64,000 nt of DNA, from positions 62,001-126,000 of the forward strand of contig NZ_CAJTLL010000001.1 in assembly GCF_910577135.1 (NCBI RefSeq), written 5' to 3'. The first letter of the stretch is position 1. Every line of letters starts with the position of its first letter. This document shows, piece by piece, positions 53,802-63,264 of the stretch. Position numbers and translations under genes: made by a program. Under the pieces are notes generated by a model. The model was not told where the DNA came from, did not search any database, and saw nothing but the letters and a program-made list of their open reading frames with translations. Origin of the DNA: an uncultured Helicobacter sp. (GTDB lineage: Bacteria > Campylobacterota > Campylobacteria > Campylobacterales > Helicobacteraceae).

Positions 53802-55346
53802 CTATTTACTAAGATGTGTCCTAGCAAATTCAAGGGCTTGTGGCGTGATATTTGAGCCGCTAATAATCCGTGCTACCTCCTGCACCCTGCCTTCAAAATC
53901 AAGCTTTGTGATAACGCTACTTTGCCCACGTTTTTCCACCAGATAGTGATTATCAGCTAGGGAGGGCATATGCGTTTGATGAGAGATGGCAAAGATTTGA
54001 TAATCACGTGAGAGTGTTTTTAGAATCTGCGCTACCCCCTCGCTCTCCTCCCCACTCAAATTCGCATCAATCTCATCAAGCACTAAAATCCCTTTACGTG
54101 GCTGTAATTCCATATCAATACACATCATCACCAAACGCAAACGATTATACTCACCTGATGAAATCACATTCACATCGCTATCCCCTAGCCTTAATTCACA
54201 TTCGCTTATGCCCTTTTGATATAAAGGCACTTCTTTAAGCAACAAATGGCTTTGCTTTAATCGCAGCTGTGTGCAAAGATGTTCAATCCGTGCGTTTAAA
54301 TCCTTTGCGCATTTTTGGCGATTGTGATGGAGGGTTTGAGCATTTGCTTCACAAGTAGCCTCAAGGGCTTGAATCTGCTTTTGTAGGGCTTGTTTATCAA
54401 AGCTTAAATGCTCATATTGGGCTAACTTTTGCTTCTGCCCTTGCAAATAGTTAAGCGCGTTTGTAATACTCCCAAATTTGCGGATAAGCTCGGCAAGTCC
54501 TGCGATTTTATCAAGCAGCTCCTCTACATTCATCAGCTCAAGATTCTCCATTCGCTCTGCTTCTTGCTCCACAATCGCCTCAAACTCGCTCAAACCATCA
54601 ATGAGATTAGGACAGCTCTTATCCACAAGATTCAAAAAACCCTCAAAACTTTGGCTTAATTCTAGCACCTCCCGTACTTTTAAGAGTTGCTCTTTAATCT
54701 TTTCTTGCTTGCTTAGCATTTTTTTAAGGTTTAAAAGCTCCTCATACTCACCCTCTTTAGGATTAATCTTTTCAATTTTAGCGATTTCAAATGCCGCAAA
54801 TTCTTTTAAAGACGTGATATTTGCTTCATTAGATTCTATCTCTTTAAGCTGCTCTTTTAAGGTGCATAATTGTTTAAAATCGCTCTCATAAGTGGTCAGT
54901 GTACTTTTATGAACGCTATGCTTTTTTGCGATAAAGTTATCTAAGATTCTTAAAATATTGCTATTTTTTAGCTCATCTGCCCCTTTGGTGCTAATATGTT
55001 TGGCAAAGCCATGGACAATATCGTGGAGCTTTTTTTTGGAGCTTGAAGCGTGGTTTAGAAAATAGCGCGTTTTATCCTTTTTTAAAATGCTTAAGACGAT
55101 TTCATCTTCGTCCTCCTCGTGCGGGATACCATAACCCTCCCAATCAAAATTCATAGTTTCAACATTAATATTTGCTTCAATCAAATCCGCATTGCTCTCC
55201 TTAATCCCAAAAATCGCCAATAAGGATTCCATAAATACGGATTTCCCGCTCCCACTCGCGCCGCTAAAGACATTAAATCCCTCCTGCATATATAGCTCTA
55301 CATCTTTAAAGGCAGGGGAATTATGGATTAAGATACGCTTAATCAT
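53802..55346 (-). CDS. recN: DNA repair ATPase RecN
   Basis: SMC-like repair protein (514 residues): the Walker A block FSGASGSGKSVFMESLLA at the N terminus, two long coiled-coil arms, signature VISSGEYNRLRLVMMC and Walker B ILVLDEIDANLSGEES, then ISHQTHMP. It is a little shorter than the usual 550, with compact arms. nadK is 23 bases upstream on the same strand, the order also found in other proteobacteria. Confidence 0.94.
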   Translation of the reverse strand: MIKRILIHNSPAFKDVELYMQEGFNVFSGASGSGKSVFMESLLAIFGIKESNADLIEANINVETMNFDWEGYGIPHEEDEDEIVLSILKKDKTRYFLNHASSSKKKLHDIVHGFAKHISTKGADELKNSNILRILDNFIAKKHSVHKSTLTTYESDFKQLCTLKEQLKEIESNEANITSLKEFAAFEIAKIEKINPKEGEYEELLNLKKMLSKQEKIKEQLLKVREVLELSQSFEGFLNLVDKSCPNLIDGLSEFEAIVEQEAERMENLELMNVEELLDKIAGLAELIRKFGSITNALNYLQGQKQKLAQYEHLSFDKQALQKQIQALEATCEANAQTLHHNRQKCAKDLNARIEHLCTQLRLKQSHLLLKEVPLYQKGISECELRLGDSDVNVISSGEYNRLRLVMMCIDMELQPRKGILVLDEIDANLSGEESEGVAQILKTLSRDYQIFAISHQTHMPSLADNHYLVEKRGQSSVITKLDFEGRVQEVARIISGSNITPQALEFARTHLSK

Positions 55347-55369
55347 TGACTTGCTCCTTATATGCTTGG

Positions 55370-56245
55370 CTAATATTCATCGCCCCATTTAAACTTTTCT
55401 TTCAACACATTAAAATAATCTCTTGTGCGGGGGTAAATCAACATCGCGCTTTGCTTGAGGGCTTGAATCTGCACCTTGTGAAAGGGCATAATATCAATCA
55501 TCTCCTGCCCATCGATAATGAGCTTTGCCCTCTGCTTTGGACGAAATTCTAGCACAAATTCATCATTAAGCACTAAAGGGCATTGCGTGAGGGAATGCGG
55601 TGCGATGGGGGTAAGCAAGATATTGCGACAATAAGGATAAATCACCGAGCCACCTGCACTAATATTATACGCCGTAGAACCTGTAGGAGTGCCAATAATC
55701 AAGCCATCGCAACCATAGGTATTAAAATGCTTCCCATCAATATGCGCATCAATGCTCACCATACCGCTTAAATCGTGCTTAGAAATCAAAAATTCATTAA
55801 TGGCTATAAATGTGTGCATGGCTTCCTGCTGCGTTTGGGTATTATATACCTTTGCTTGAAGCACAAGATGATTTTGCAATGTATAATCCCCGCTTTTAAG
55901 ATTTGGAATAAAGCTTTTAAGGCTATCGGGCATAATAGCCGTGAGGAAGCCTAGCCGCCCGGTATTAATCCCCATACATGGCAGCCTATACTCAAAAGCA
56001 CGACGAAGCATAGAAATAAGCGTCCCATCGCCACCTAGGCTAAAGAGTGCATCACATTGCGTGGCGATATATGAAAAATCCCGCCCAAGCAGCTCAATCA
56101 TACCCCCGCTTATGCTCTCTAAGCTCACCTCTATACCCGCATTATTTAGTTCCTCACACACTTGTAAGAATACACCCTTTAGCTCTGGGCTTGATGGACG
56201 CAGAACAATACCTACCTTTTGCAATGGTGGATTTAGCTTATTCAT
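55370..56245 (-). CDS. nadK: NAD kinase
   Basis: Phosphorylates NAD to NADP. SLGGDGTLI is the GGDGT catalytic motif, GINTGRLGFLTAI and DGLIIGTPTGSTAYNISAGG are the diagnostic blocks, and DGQEM lies near the C terminus. The ORF is open to 56356, but GGAGA followed by AAATATG places the start at 56245 (291 residues). Confidence 0.94.
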   Translation of the reverse strand: MNKLNPPLQKVGIVLRPSSPELKGVFLQVCEELNNAGIEVSLESISGGMIELLGRDFSYIATQCDALFSLGGDGTLISMLRRAFEYRLPCMGINTGRLGFLTAIMPDSLKSFIPNLKSGDYTLQNHLVLQAKVYNTQTQQEAMHTFIAINEFLISKHDLSGMVSIDAHIDGKHFNTYGCDGLIIGTPTGSTAYNISAGGSVIYPYCRNILLTPIAPHSLTQCPLVLNDEFVLEFRPKQRAKLIIDGQEMIDIMPFHKVQIQALKQSAMLIYPRTRDYFNVLKEKFKWGDEY

Positions 56246-56830
56246 ATTTATCTCCATTAATTGCGGGTTTATAATCCTTAACTTAAAGCTACGTGGCATT
56301 TTATCACAATAATGTAGCCATAGTGAATCTAATCTTATGAATGCTTGAGCGCCCATAATCTTAATTCTTTATGTGGGGTTGTGCCCTAAAAATAAAACTA
56401 AACTCCCCTGTAAATAAGCCTAAATGGTAGTTTCAGCTACAAAATCAGTAGAATAATTATAGATTCTAGCCAAGTTTCGAATTAAATTATATCTTAGCTT
56501 TATGCAAGGAGATGATGAATTTATTTTTAAATGACAAATGAAGCGTATAAATTATATTAAGGCTTGATATTGCGCACTACAACTTACACTTTAGCTATAT
56601 ATCAATAAATCCTATTTGCAATAAGCTAAATTATTGACAAAATCCTTTCTTTTTTGAGATATCCAAAGTAATAAAAACAATCACTTGTTTCCAAAAGATT
56701 AAAAAAAGCTTGTCTAAAATGTATCAATTTTACACATTAAACATAAAGCCTATTTTTATTGCGTATAAATTAAACACACTTAGTCTATGATTGAATCCTA
56801 AATTTTAACTTTTTAGATACGGAGGAAAAG
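56246..56830. other. Gene-free region upstream of pta
   Basis: About 585 bases with no ORF of note. It contains a degenerate copy of repeat family B (56426-56462), AT-rich DNA, an imperfect dyad (AATGTATC ... ACACATT near 56719), and at 56786-56791 TATGAT, a plausible -10 for pta. Confidence 0.55.
56426..56462 (+). repeat. Dispersed repeat family B, copy 3 (degenerate)
   Basis: GGTAG-TTTCA-GCTACAAAA followed by GAATAATTATAG aligns with the hairpin half of copy 2 at 30189-30235 (GGTAGCTTTAGCTACAAC, ATAATAGTTAG). Confidence 0.4.
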
Positions 56831-57841
56831 ATGGGTTTTATTGATTCTATTAAGGCACAGGCAAAGGCGCGTAAAAAAACGATTGTTTTGCCTGAAGTAA
56901 CGGACTTGCGCACGATTGAAGCTGCTGTAAAGATTCTCAATGAGGGCTTTGCTGACTTAATTTTATTAGGAGAGCAAGATGAGATTTGCAAAAGGGCTAA
57001 AGATCAGCTCTCTCATCTCCCAACAGATGTGTTACAAAAGGCATCTTTTCTCACGCTCAAAGATGAAGCACTCCTTGATAAACTTATTGCACTTTTAGTG
57101 AAATTACGAGGGCATAAAGGTATGGATAGCGCAAAAGCAAAAGAGTTGCTACTAAATGATTGTCTCTATTTTGGCGCAGCTCTTGTCAAATCAGGCAAAG
57201 CTGATGGTATGGTAGCGGGAGCGATTCACGCTACTTCTAGTGTGCTACGTGCGGCGTTGCAGATTGTAGGCACAGCAGCAGATTCTAAGCTTGTTTCAAG
57301 CTTTTTCATTATGGTAGTGCCTGATTGTACTTATGGGTTACAGGGGACATTTGTGTTTGCTGATTGTGGGCTTTGCCAAAATCCTAATGCCGAAGAACTT
57401 GCACACATTGCGCTTTCATCTGCTAAGAGTTTTGAATCTATCACTCATAATGAGCCGCTTGTAGCAATGCTAAGTCATTCTACCTATGGTAGCGCAAGCC
57501 ACCCTGATGTGGATAAAGTCATAGAAGCTACCAAAATCGCAAAAAGCCTCGCTCCACACCTTAAAGTCGATGGGGAATTGCAACTTGATGCAGCAATCGT
57601 GCCAAGTGTCGGTGAATCTAAAGCTAAAGGCTCACAGGTTGCAGGAAAGGCAAATGTGCTTGTGTTCCCCGATTTAGACGCGGGGAACATCGGCTACAAG
57701 CTCGTGCAGAGATTTGCTAAGGCTGAAGCTTATGGACCTATCGCACAAGGTATGAGTGCACCCATCAATGATTTATCACGAGGGTGTAGTGCTGATGATA
57801 TAGCAGGTGTAGTAGCTATTAGCGCACTTCAAGCCAAATAA
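56831..57841 (+). CDS. pta: Phosphate acetyltransferase
   Basis: The short, single-domain form (336 residues). TIVLPEVTDLRTIEAAVKIL at the N terminus, ADGMVAGAIHATSSVLRAAL, SLSHSTYGSA-type block seen as MLSHSTYGSASHPDV, and ANVLVFPDLDAGNIGYKLVQ are family hallmarks. It interconverts acetyl-CoA and acetyl phosphate. A strong CGGAGGAAAAG precedes the ATG. ackA follows 25 bases later. Confidence 0.95.
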   Translation: MGFIDSIKAQAKARKKTIVLPEVTDLRTIEAAVKILNEGFADLILLGEQDEICKRAKDQLSHLPTDVLQKASFLTLKDEALLDKLIALLVKLRGHKGMDSAKAKELLLNDCLYFGAALVKSGKADGMVAGAIHATSSVLRAALQIVGTAADSKLVSSFFIMVVPDCTYGLQGTFVFADCGLCQNPNAEELAHIALSSAKSFESITHNEPLVAMLSHSTYGSASHPDVDKVIEATKIAKSLAPHLKVDGELQLDAAIVPSVGESKAKGSQVAGKANVLVFPDLDAGNIGYKLVQRFAKAEAYGPIAQGMSAPINDLSRGCSADDIAGVVAISALQAK

Positions 57842-57866
57842 ATCCAAATCAAAAAAAGGAGAAAAA

Positions 57867-59066
57867 ATGAATGTTTTAGTCGTTAATTGTGGAAGTTCAT
57901 CTTTAAAGTTTCAGCTTATTGATGCTGATACAGAGAAGGTTTTAGCAAGCGGTATATGCGATAGAATCGGTATTGATGGCAGTGTGCTTAACTACAAAAA
58001 TGCTGCAGGAAAAAAATATGAGCAAAAAGAGCCTATACCCAACCATACTAAAGCCATTGAAATGGTGCTAGAATCGCTTATCAATAAAGAATATGGCACG
58101 ATTAGCTCACTTGAAGATATTCACGCCATTGGGCATCGTGTAGTTCATGGGGGGGAATTTTTCAAAGAATCTGTACTCATCAATGATTATGTGATTGATC
58201 GCATTAAAGAATGCTCTGATCTCGCGCCATTACACAATCCTGCACATTTGATGGGCATTGAGGCGTGTAAAGCGAAAATGCCAAACACGCCTATGGTTGT
58301 AGTTTTTGACACAGCATTTCATCAAACTATGCCACCAAAAGCTTATATTTATGGTGTGCCTTATGAATGGTATGAGAAGCATAAAGTGCGTAGATATGGA
58401 TTCCACGGGACGAGTCATAAATATGTATCACAAAAAACTGCCGAATTTTTAGGGCTTGATTATTATAATTCTAAGATTATCGTCTGCCATTTGGGGAATG
58501 GTTCATCAATTTCAGCTATTAAAAATGGCGAGTGCGTGGATACAAGTATGGGGCTTACACCGCTAGAGGGCTTAATTATGGGGACACGAAGTGGGGATTT
58601 AGACCCTGCGATTTTAGAGTATATCTCTAAGCGCGAGGATTTAGATATTCAAAGTCTGCTTAATATCCTTAACAAAAAATCCGGTGTGCTTGGAATCTCT
58701 GGGCTTTCAAGTGATTTTAGAGATTTGCTTGATGCAGATTTAGGGGGGAATGAACGCGCTAAACTCGCACGGGTTGCCTTTGCCTATCGTGTGATGAAAT
58801 ATGTAGGGGCGTATTGTGCGGCGATGAATGGTGTTGATGCGGTGAGCTTCTGCGCTGGTGTGGGAGAAAATGCAAAATTCATACGCGGTATGATTGTGAA
58901 TAATCTCGCATTTTTGGGTGTCAAACTCGATGAAGAAGCAAATAATATTTGTGGCAAAGAAGCCATCATCTCTACGGCAGATTCTAAAGTAAAAGTGTGC
59001 GTGATACCCACTAATGAAGAACTTGTCATCGCTAGAGATACAAAAACTATCGTTTCTCAACTCTAA
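57867..59066 (+). CDS. ackA: Acetate kinase
   Basis: 399 residues of the ASKHA fold. NCGSSSLKFQL, GHRVVHGGE, FDTAFHQTMP, YGFHGTSHKYV and HLGNGSSISAI are the usual blocks, and FCAGVGENAK is near the C terminus. Together with Pta it makes ATP from acetyl phosphate or activates acetate. Confidence 0.97.
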   Translation: MNVLVVNCGSSSLKFQLIDADTEKVLASGICDRIGIDGSVLNYKNAAGKKYEQKEPIPNHTKAIEMVLESLINKEYGTISSLEDIHAIGHRVVHGGEFFKESVLINDYVIDRIKECSDLAPLHNPAHLMGIEACKAKMPNTPMVVVFDTAFHQTMPPKAYIYGVPYEWYEKHKVRRYGFHGTSHKYVSQKTAEFLGLDYYNSKIIVCHLGNGSSISAIKNGECVDTSMGLTPLEGLIMGTRSGDLDPAILEYISKREDLDIQSLLNILNKKSGVLGISGLSSDFRDLLDADLGGNERAKLARVAFAYRVMKYVGAYCAAMNGVDAVSFCAGVGENAKFIRGMIVNNLAFLGVKLDEEANNICGKEAIISTADSKVKVCVIPTNEELVIARDTKTIVSQL

Positions 59067-59087
59067 ATAAACTTTCAAAGGAAGTCT

Positions 59088-59633
59088 ATGCAAAATATAC
59101 TCAAAATAGAGCAAATGCTTTTTATCTGCATTGACGTGCAAGAAAAATTAGTAGGGGTGATGGCGGATAAAGAAAAGCTTATTAAAAGCACTAATATACT
59201 TTTAGAATCTGCCCAAGAACTGCATATCCCCACACTTATTACCGAACAATATCCCAAAGGATTAGGCAAAACGCATAATGCAGTAAAGATTCCTCCTCAC
59301 GCACAAATACTAGAAAAAACACATTTTAGTATTTTTGGCGATGAAAAAATCGCTCAATATATCGCACAAAGCAAGGCAAAAATGCTTATTCTCTTTGGGA
59401 TTGAAAGCCATATTTGCGTCTTGCAAAGCATTATAGAAGCACAGAATCTAGGCTATAAATGCCTCCTTGCTGCTGATGCGTGTAGCTCAAGAGAGGTGCA
59501 AAACTACCAACTTGCTCTAGCATTTTTCCACGCTCAAGGTATAGAAGTGCTGCCTAGTGAATCTATTCTTTTTAGAATCTTGGGTGATTGCAAGCACCCA
59601 TCATTTAAAGCCATATCCACACTTGTAAAATAG
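59088..59633 (+). CDS. Isochorismatase-family hydrolase
   Basis: 181 residues. The catalytic triad is visible as Asp in FICIDVQEKL, Lys in EKTHFSIF and Cys in GIESHICVLQS, the YcaC/nicotinamidase-like cysteine hydrolase fold. Substrate unknown; the non-pyrazinamidase signature suggests a YcaC-like or related amidase. It lies 21 bases after ackA and may be in the same transcript, which would end at the hairpin 59664-59688. Confidence 0.82.
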   Translation: MQNILKIEQMLFICIDVQEKLVGVMADKEKLIKSTNILLESAQELHIPTLITEQYPKGLGKTHNAVKIPPHAQILEKTHFSIFGDEKIAQYIAQSKAKMLILFGIESHICVLQSIIEAQNLGYKCLLAADACSSREVQNYQLALAFFHAQGIEVLPSESILFRILGDCKHPSFKAISTLVK

Positions 59634-59663
59634 CTCTCTTTTATTATCATCTTATCTCTCTAC

Positions 59664-59688
59664 CCTCGGTAGTCCATCATTACCGAGG
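59664..59688 (+). terminator. Hairpin ending the pta-ackA transcript
   Basis: CCTCGGTA and TACCGAGG form a perfect 8-bp stem with a 9-base loop, 30 bases after the hydrolase stop. It lacks a T-run on either strand, so it may be a processing or stability hairpin. Confidence 0.5.
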
Positions 59689-59771
59689 CAAACAATGCAA
59701 CATAATCTTTGTTTTATCAACTCACAAATTTATGAGCCCCGACAAAGGAATTAACTTTGCTTTTTGAAAGT

Positions 59772-59782
59772 TATAATATAAT
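59772..59782 (+). promoter_or_regulatory. Tandem -10 elements for the J-domain gene
   Basis: TATAATATAAT gives two overlapping TATAAT hexamers 39-49 bases before the start at 59821. Confidence 0.55.
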
Positions 59783-59820
59783 AGTATTTAAAGAAGTGAT
59801 ACGGAGGATTCGACCCTACA

Positions 59821-60711
59821 ATGAATGTGGCGCTTACACAAAACTATATTCAAATCACCGTTGAAGAAGAAAGCGACTTCTTGCATAAAGCCCTCGCGTA
59901 TGCTGAAAAATATTTTTCCAAAAGCTACCGCTTATCACGCACAATTTTAATCTTAGATGATGGAGAGCGCTTTAAAAAAGATTATCTTGTGAATTGGGCT
60001 TATCACGCCTTTGGGCAAGATGAAAAACATCAAAGAATCCATCATCTCCTTGATAACTTAGACAGCCCCGAAAACCAATCCCCTGCCCAAGATGAGGTGC
60101 AATCCATACAAACACCCCTAGAGGAGCCTCTGCAGGATTTAAAATATCTGCTTGATTTTACCTATCTGCCTATACGCATTAAAATTGTGAATAAAAATGC
60201 TCTGATAGAGCGTGTAAAAATCGCTTTGCGGATTCTTAATACCAAGCGCGTGATGCTTAGAATGGATAAAGCCAACAATGTAGCAAGGCGCTATATTGCA
60301 AATATTTTCGAAGATTATTATGTAGGTTGCGATAGAAATGAAATTTATTTAGATAGCACAAAGCCTTATTTTTGGGATAGCATTATGAATCTTATTAGTT
60401 TTAAGGTGATCCATAATGTAATTTTGGACTTTGATTATGATAGTTTTGCCAATCGTGGAGGATTAGGGAGTTTTGAATCCTCTTTCCTTACCGATGAGGA
60501 GAGAATCTTGCGTGGCTGTTATATGACACTAGAGTGCCATTATCAAGATGATTTTGAGCAAGTAAAAAAAAGTTACCTCAAACTTGCTAAAGAATATCAC
60601 CCTGACAATGTCTTTGGGCAAGAAGCGCATATCATAGAAAGTTATAATGATCGATTTAGAAAGATTCAAGAAGCGTATGAGAAAATCAAAAAATATCTGC
60701 GCGCAAGCTAA
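59821..60711 (+). CDS. Protein with C-terminal J domain
   Basis: 296 residues. The last 65 form a J domain with helix II (FEQVKKSYLKLAKEY), the essential HPD motif (YHPDN) and helix III/IV (RKIQEAYEKIKKYL). The N-terminal 230 residues are unlike DnaJ or CbpA and match nothing I recognise. A C-terminal J domain is typical of specialised co-chaperones that bring Hsp70 to one client. The GGAGGA Shine-Dalgarno is 12 bases from the ATG, rather far, but no closer start exists in frame. Confidence 0.72.
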   Translation: MNVALTQNYIQITVEEESDFLHKALAYAEKYFSKSYRLSRTILILDDGERFKKDYLVNWAYHAFGQDEKHQRIHHLLDNLDSPENQSPAQDEVQSIQTPLEEPLQDLKYLLDFTYLPIRIKIVNKNALIERVKIALRILNTKRVMLRMDKANNVARRYIANIFEDYYVGCDRNEIYLDSTKPYFWDSIMNLISFKVIHNVILDFDYDSFANRGGLGSFESSFLTDEERILRGCYMTLECHYQDDFEQVKKSYLKLAKEYHPDNVFGQEAHIIESYNDRFRKIQEAYEKIKKYLRAS

Positions 60712-60827
60712 ATTATCCCTCATCACTCTCTAATACTATAAATCTGCTTCTTATTTTTGAATTATACGTCTATTGCTTTTGTTTCCACTTTGCTTTCAGT
60801 TTATTTTTAGCCATTTTTCCATACTAT

Positions 60828-60851
60828 TACAAATCATTCTTATTATTTGTA
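60828..60851 (+). promoter_or_regulatory. Fur-box-like dyad upstream of the TonB receptor
   Basis: TACAAATCATTC-TTATTATTTGTA is a 24-base dyad in which 9 of 12 positions pair. It is AT-rich with ATT/AAT repeats like Campylobacter/Helicobacter Fur sites and lies 32 bases before the receptor start. Confidence 0.5.
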
Positions 60852-60882
60852 TGAATGTTACCCAAAATTTCAAGGAGTATAT

Positions 60883-63264
60883 ATGAATAAATCGTATTTC
60901 AACCTCACCGCTGCATTGCTTGTATGCACGAGTCTCTTGGCAGATTCTCAAAGCAGTGAAGTGAGGGGGGGGGGGGCATATAACAACTCACCAGCAAAAG
61001 AACCCTTCAAAAGCATAAATCTTGGTCGCTCTGTGATTACTGCCTCTGGTTTTGAGCAGGATTTAAATATCGCCCCTGCCTCTATTTCTGTAGTAACCCC
61101 ACAAGATATACAATCCCGCCCTGTGAGAGACTTAGCCGAAGCCTTAGCTAATGTGCCCGGCGTAAGCATAGATTCTGGTGTAACCAAAACCGGAGGCTAT
61201 GGTATCTCTATTCGCGGTATGGGGACAGCTTATACACTCATTCTCATTGATGGCAAAAGAGTAAATGCAGATTCTAGCACTTTCCCTAATGGCTTTGGAG
61301 ATTCTGTAACCTCATTTATGCCACCACTCAGTGCGATTGAAAGAATCGAAGTGATTAGAGGACCTGCCTCCACACTCTATGGAAGTGATGCTATTGGCGG
61401 TGTAGTAAATATCATCACAAAGAAAAATTATGAACAATGGGGCTCAAATATCACCTATGATTACACTTTTCAAGAATCTCGCCCCTTTGGCAATACCCAA
61501 AGTATTAATTTCTATACCGCAGGTCCACTTAATACTGCTAAAACTCTGGGCTTAATATTACGCAGTAGAATCTATACCCGCGATGGCGTATCTAATAGCG
61601 ATTTAGCCGTAGCCCCAAATCACACAGGCGTTACAAGCAATAGTGGACAAAATAATGCCACTTCAGCCACCGCCTCGCAAATTGTAGGCTCTGCACCGGG
61701 TAGAATCTACAATGTAGGCACGAGGATTAATTGGAGCAGCACAGAATCTGTTGGTAAAAAGCCCAAAAATAATGTCTATTTAGACATTGACTACTCACAG
61801 CAAAGCTATGATAACTCACAAGGCTTAGTAATGAGCAATCGTAATGCAAACTCTTTTAATGTGTCTTGGGACGATTTAACCTTCCAGAAAAATAGCGGTT
61901 ATGGCAAAAAATACAATATCTATCGTGGCAATGTTGTCCTCGCTCATAATGGAAGCTATATTGCTAATCCTAGTGGGCTTCTCTCCAATTTTTCAACCGA
62001 TACTTCGCTAACCTATAATATTACTAATAATGCCGGGCGATTTGTCCCTCAAAATGCAGCCAGCGGCTTATCTACTAGCTCTGTTAATGGTGTAAATGCA
62101 GGAGATAGCAGGGAGCTGATTAATCAAGATGTAATACTAGACCATAAGAGCAATCTCTTTTTGAATCTTGGCTCATCTTTTGGTATCAACACCACTTTGG
62201 GAGGGAGGTATTGGTATAATAACTTTAATGATAATCTCCTCAAAGTTTCCACAGGCGATGCAAATGTTCATCAGCATATTAGCGCACTCTTTGGCGAGGC
62301 GGAGTTTATCCTTTTTGATAAGCTTTTCATAACCACAGGTGTAAGGGGCAATTTTAATTCTATCTTTGGTTCAAACATAAGCCCACGCGCCTATCTTGCC
62401 TATAATGTGCTTGATGATCAGCTAACCATTAAGGGCGGTATCTCCACAGGCTACAAAAGTCCTAGCCTCAATCAGCTTGTAGCGGATATTGTAAGTTATT
62501 CAGGTTCAGGCACAAACCCCACTTATGGGAATCCAAACTTAAAGCCAGAATCTAGCGTGAATTATGAGCTCTCAATATTAAGCGATAATGATTATTTCTC
62601 CGCTTCTCTTACAGGATTCTATATTCAATTTAAAGATAAAATCAATCAAACAGGTGGTTTGGGCGGTAATATTACCAACGGGCAGATTATCCCTACCTTA
62701 GGTATTGCCTGCCAAGCTACAAGCGGAAATTGCTCCTATTATAGCAATGCCGATGAAGCACTAAGCTATGGAGCAGAAGTGTTTGTGGGGATAAAGCCAA
62801 TCAACGTAGGTTATGGTGGTATAAGCTTGAGCGCAGCTTATACTTACAATCACACAGAGATTACAAAAAGCAATACTGCTGCAGATATAGGCATAGCCTT
62901 TACAAATGTGCCTTTACATATCTTGAATGCCTCTCTTAACTATGATACACCAAAATGGGGATTGTATATAAGAGAAGAGTATAAAGATGGAATCTATCGT
63001 GGTAATCCCAATGGGAGAGGCAATATAGCAATTCAAGCACGTGCTGCAGGAGAATTTTATGATCCTTATTATCTAACGCATACAGGCGGATATTATAAGT
63101 TTAAAGACAATTTGCGTCTTAACCTTGCCATCTATAACTTGCTTAATTTTAACTTTATTAATTATATTCCCTATACTAACAACAATACCACTACCTACAC
63201 TTCTGCCTATAACTACATAAGAGAGGGCAGAAGGTATTATCTCTCCGTGCAAATGGATTTTTAG
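60883..63264 (+). CDS. TonB-dependent outer membrane receptor (catecholate-siderophore type), phase-variable
   Basis: 793 residues. Signal peptide (FNLTAALLVCTSLLA, cleavage near residue 20), then a plug domain with SISVVTPQDIQSRPVRDLAE, NVPGVSIDSG, ISIRGMGTAYTLILIDGKRV, RIEVIRGPASTLYGSDAIGG and VVNIITKK, then a 22-strand barrel ending in aromatic Phe (YLSVQMDF). It resembles CirA/CfrA-like receptors for catecholate siderophores; the ligand is inferred. AAGGAG before the ATG at 60883 fixes the start; the ORF is open to 60847. A G12 tract (60965-60976) just after the signal peptide encodes Arg-Gly-Gly-Gly and would switch the gene on or off by slippage. It is on in this sequence. Confidence 0.9.
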   Translation: MNKSYFNLTAALLVCTSLLADSQSSEVRGGGAYNNSPAKEPFKSINLGRSVITASGFEQDLNIAPASISVVTPQDIQSRPVRDLAEALANVPGVSIDSGVTKTGGYGISIRGMGTAYTLILIDGKRVNADSSTFPNGFGDSVTSFMPPLSAIERIEVIRGPASTLYGSDAIGGVVNIITKKNYEQWGSNITYDYTFQESRPFGNTQSINFYTAGPLNTAKTLGLILRSRIYTRDGVSNSDLAVAPNHTGVTSNSGQNNATSATASQIVGSAPGRIYNVGTRINWSSTESVGKKPKNNVYLDIDYSQQSYDNSQGLVMSNRNANSFNVSWDDLTFQKNSGYGKKYNIYRGNVVLAHNGSYIANPSGLLSNFSTDTSLTYNITNNAGRFVPQNAASGLSTSSVNGVNAGDSRELINQDVILDHKSNLFLNLGSSFGINTTLGGRYWYNNFNDNLLKVSTGDANVHQHISALFGEAEFILFDKLFITTGVRGNFNSIFGSNISPRAYLAYNVLDDQLTIKGGISTGYKSPSLNQLVADIVSYSGSGTNPTYGNPNLKPESSVNYELSILSDNDYFSASLTGFYIQFKDKINQTGGLGGNITNGQIIPTLGIACQATSGNCSYYSNADEALSYGAEVFVGIKPINVGYGGISLSAAYTYNHTEITKSNTAADIGIAFTNVPLHILNASLNYDTPKWGLYIREEYKDGIYRGNPNGRGNIAIQARAAGEFYDPYYLTHTGGYYKFKDNLRLNLAIYNLLNFNFINYIPYTNNNTTTYTSAYNYIREGRRYYLSVQMDF
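60965..60976 (+). repeat. Poly-G tract (G12) in the TonB receptor
   Basis: Twelve consecutive G at codons 28-31, between the signal peptide and the plug domain. A change of one or two bases ends translation early, before the plug. Confidence 0.88.
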
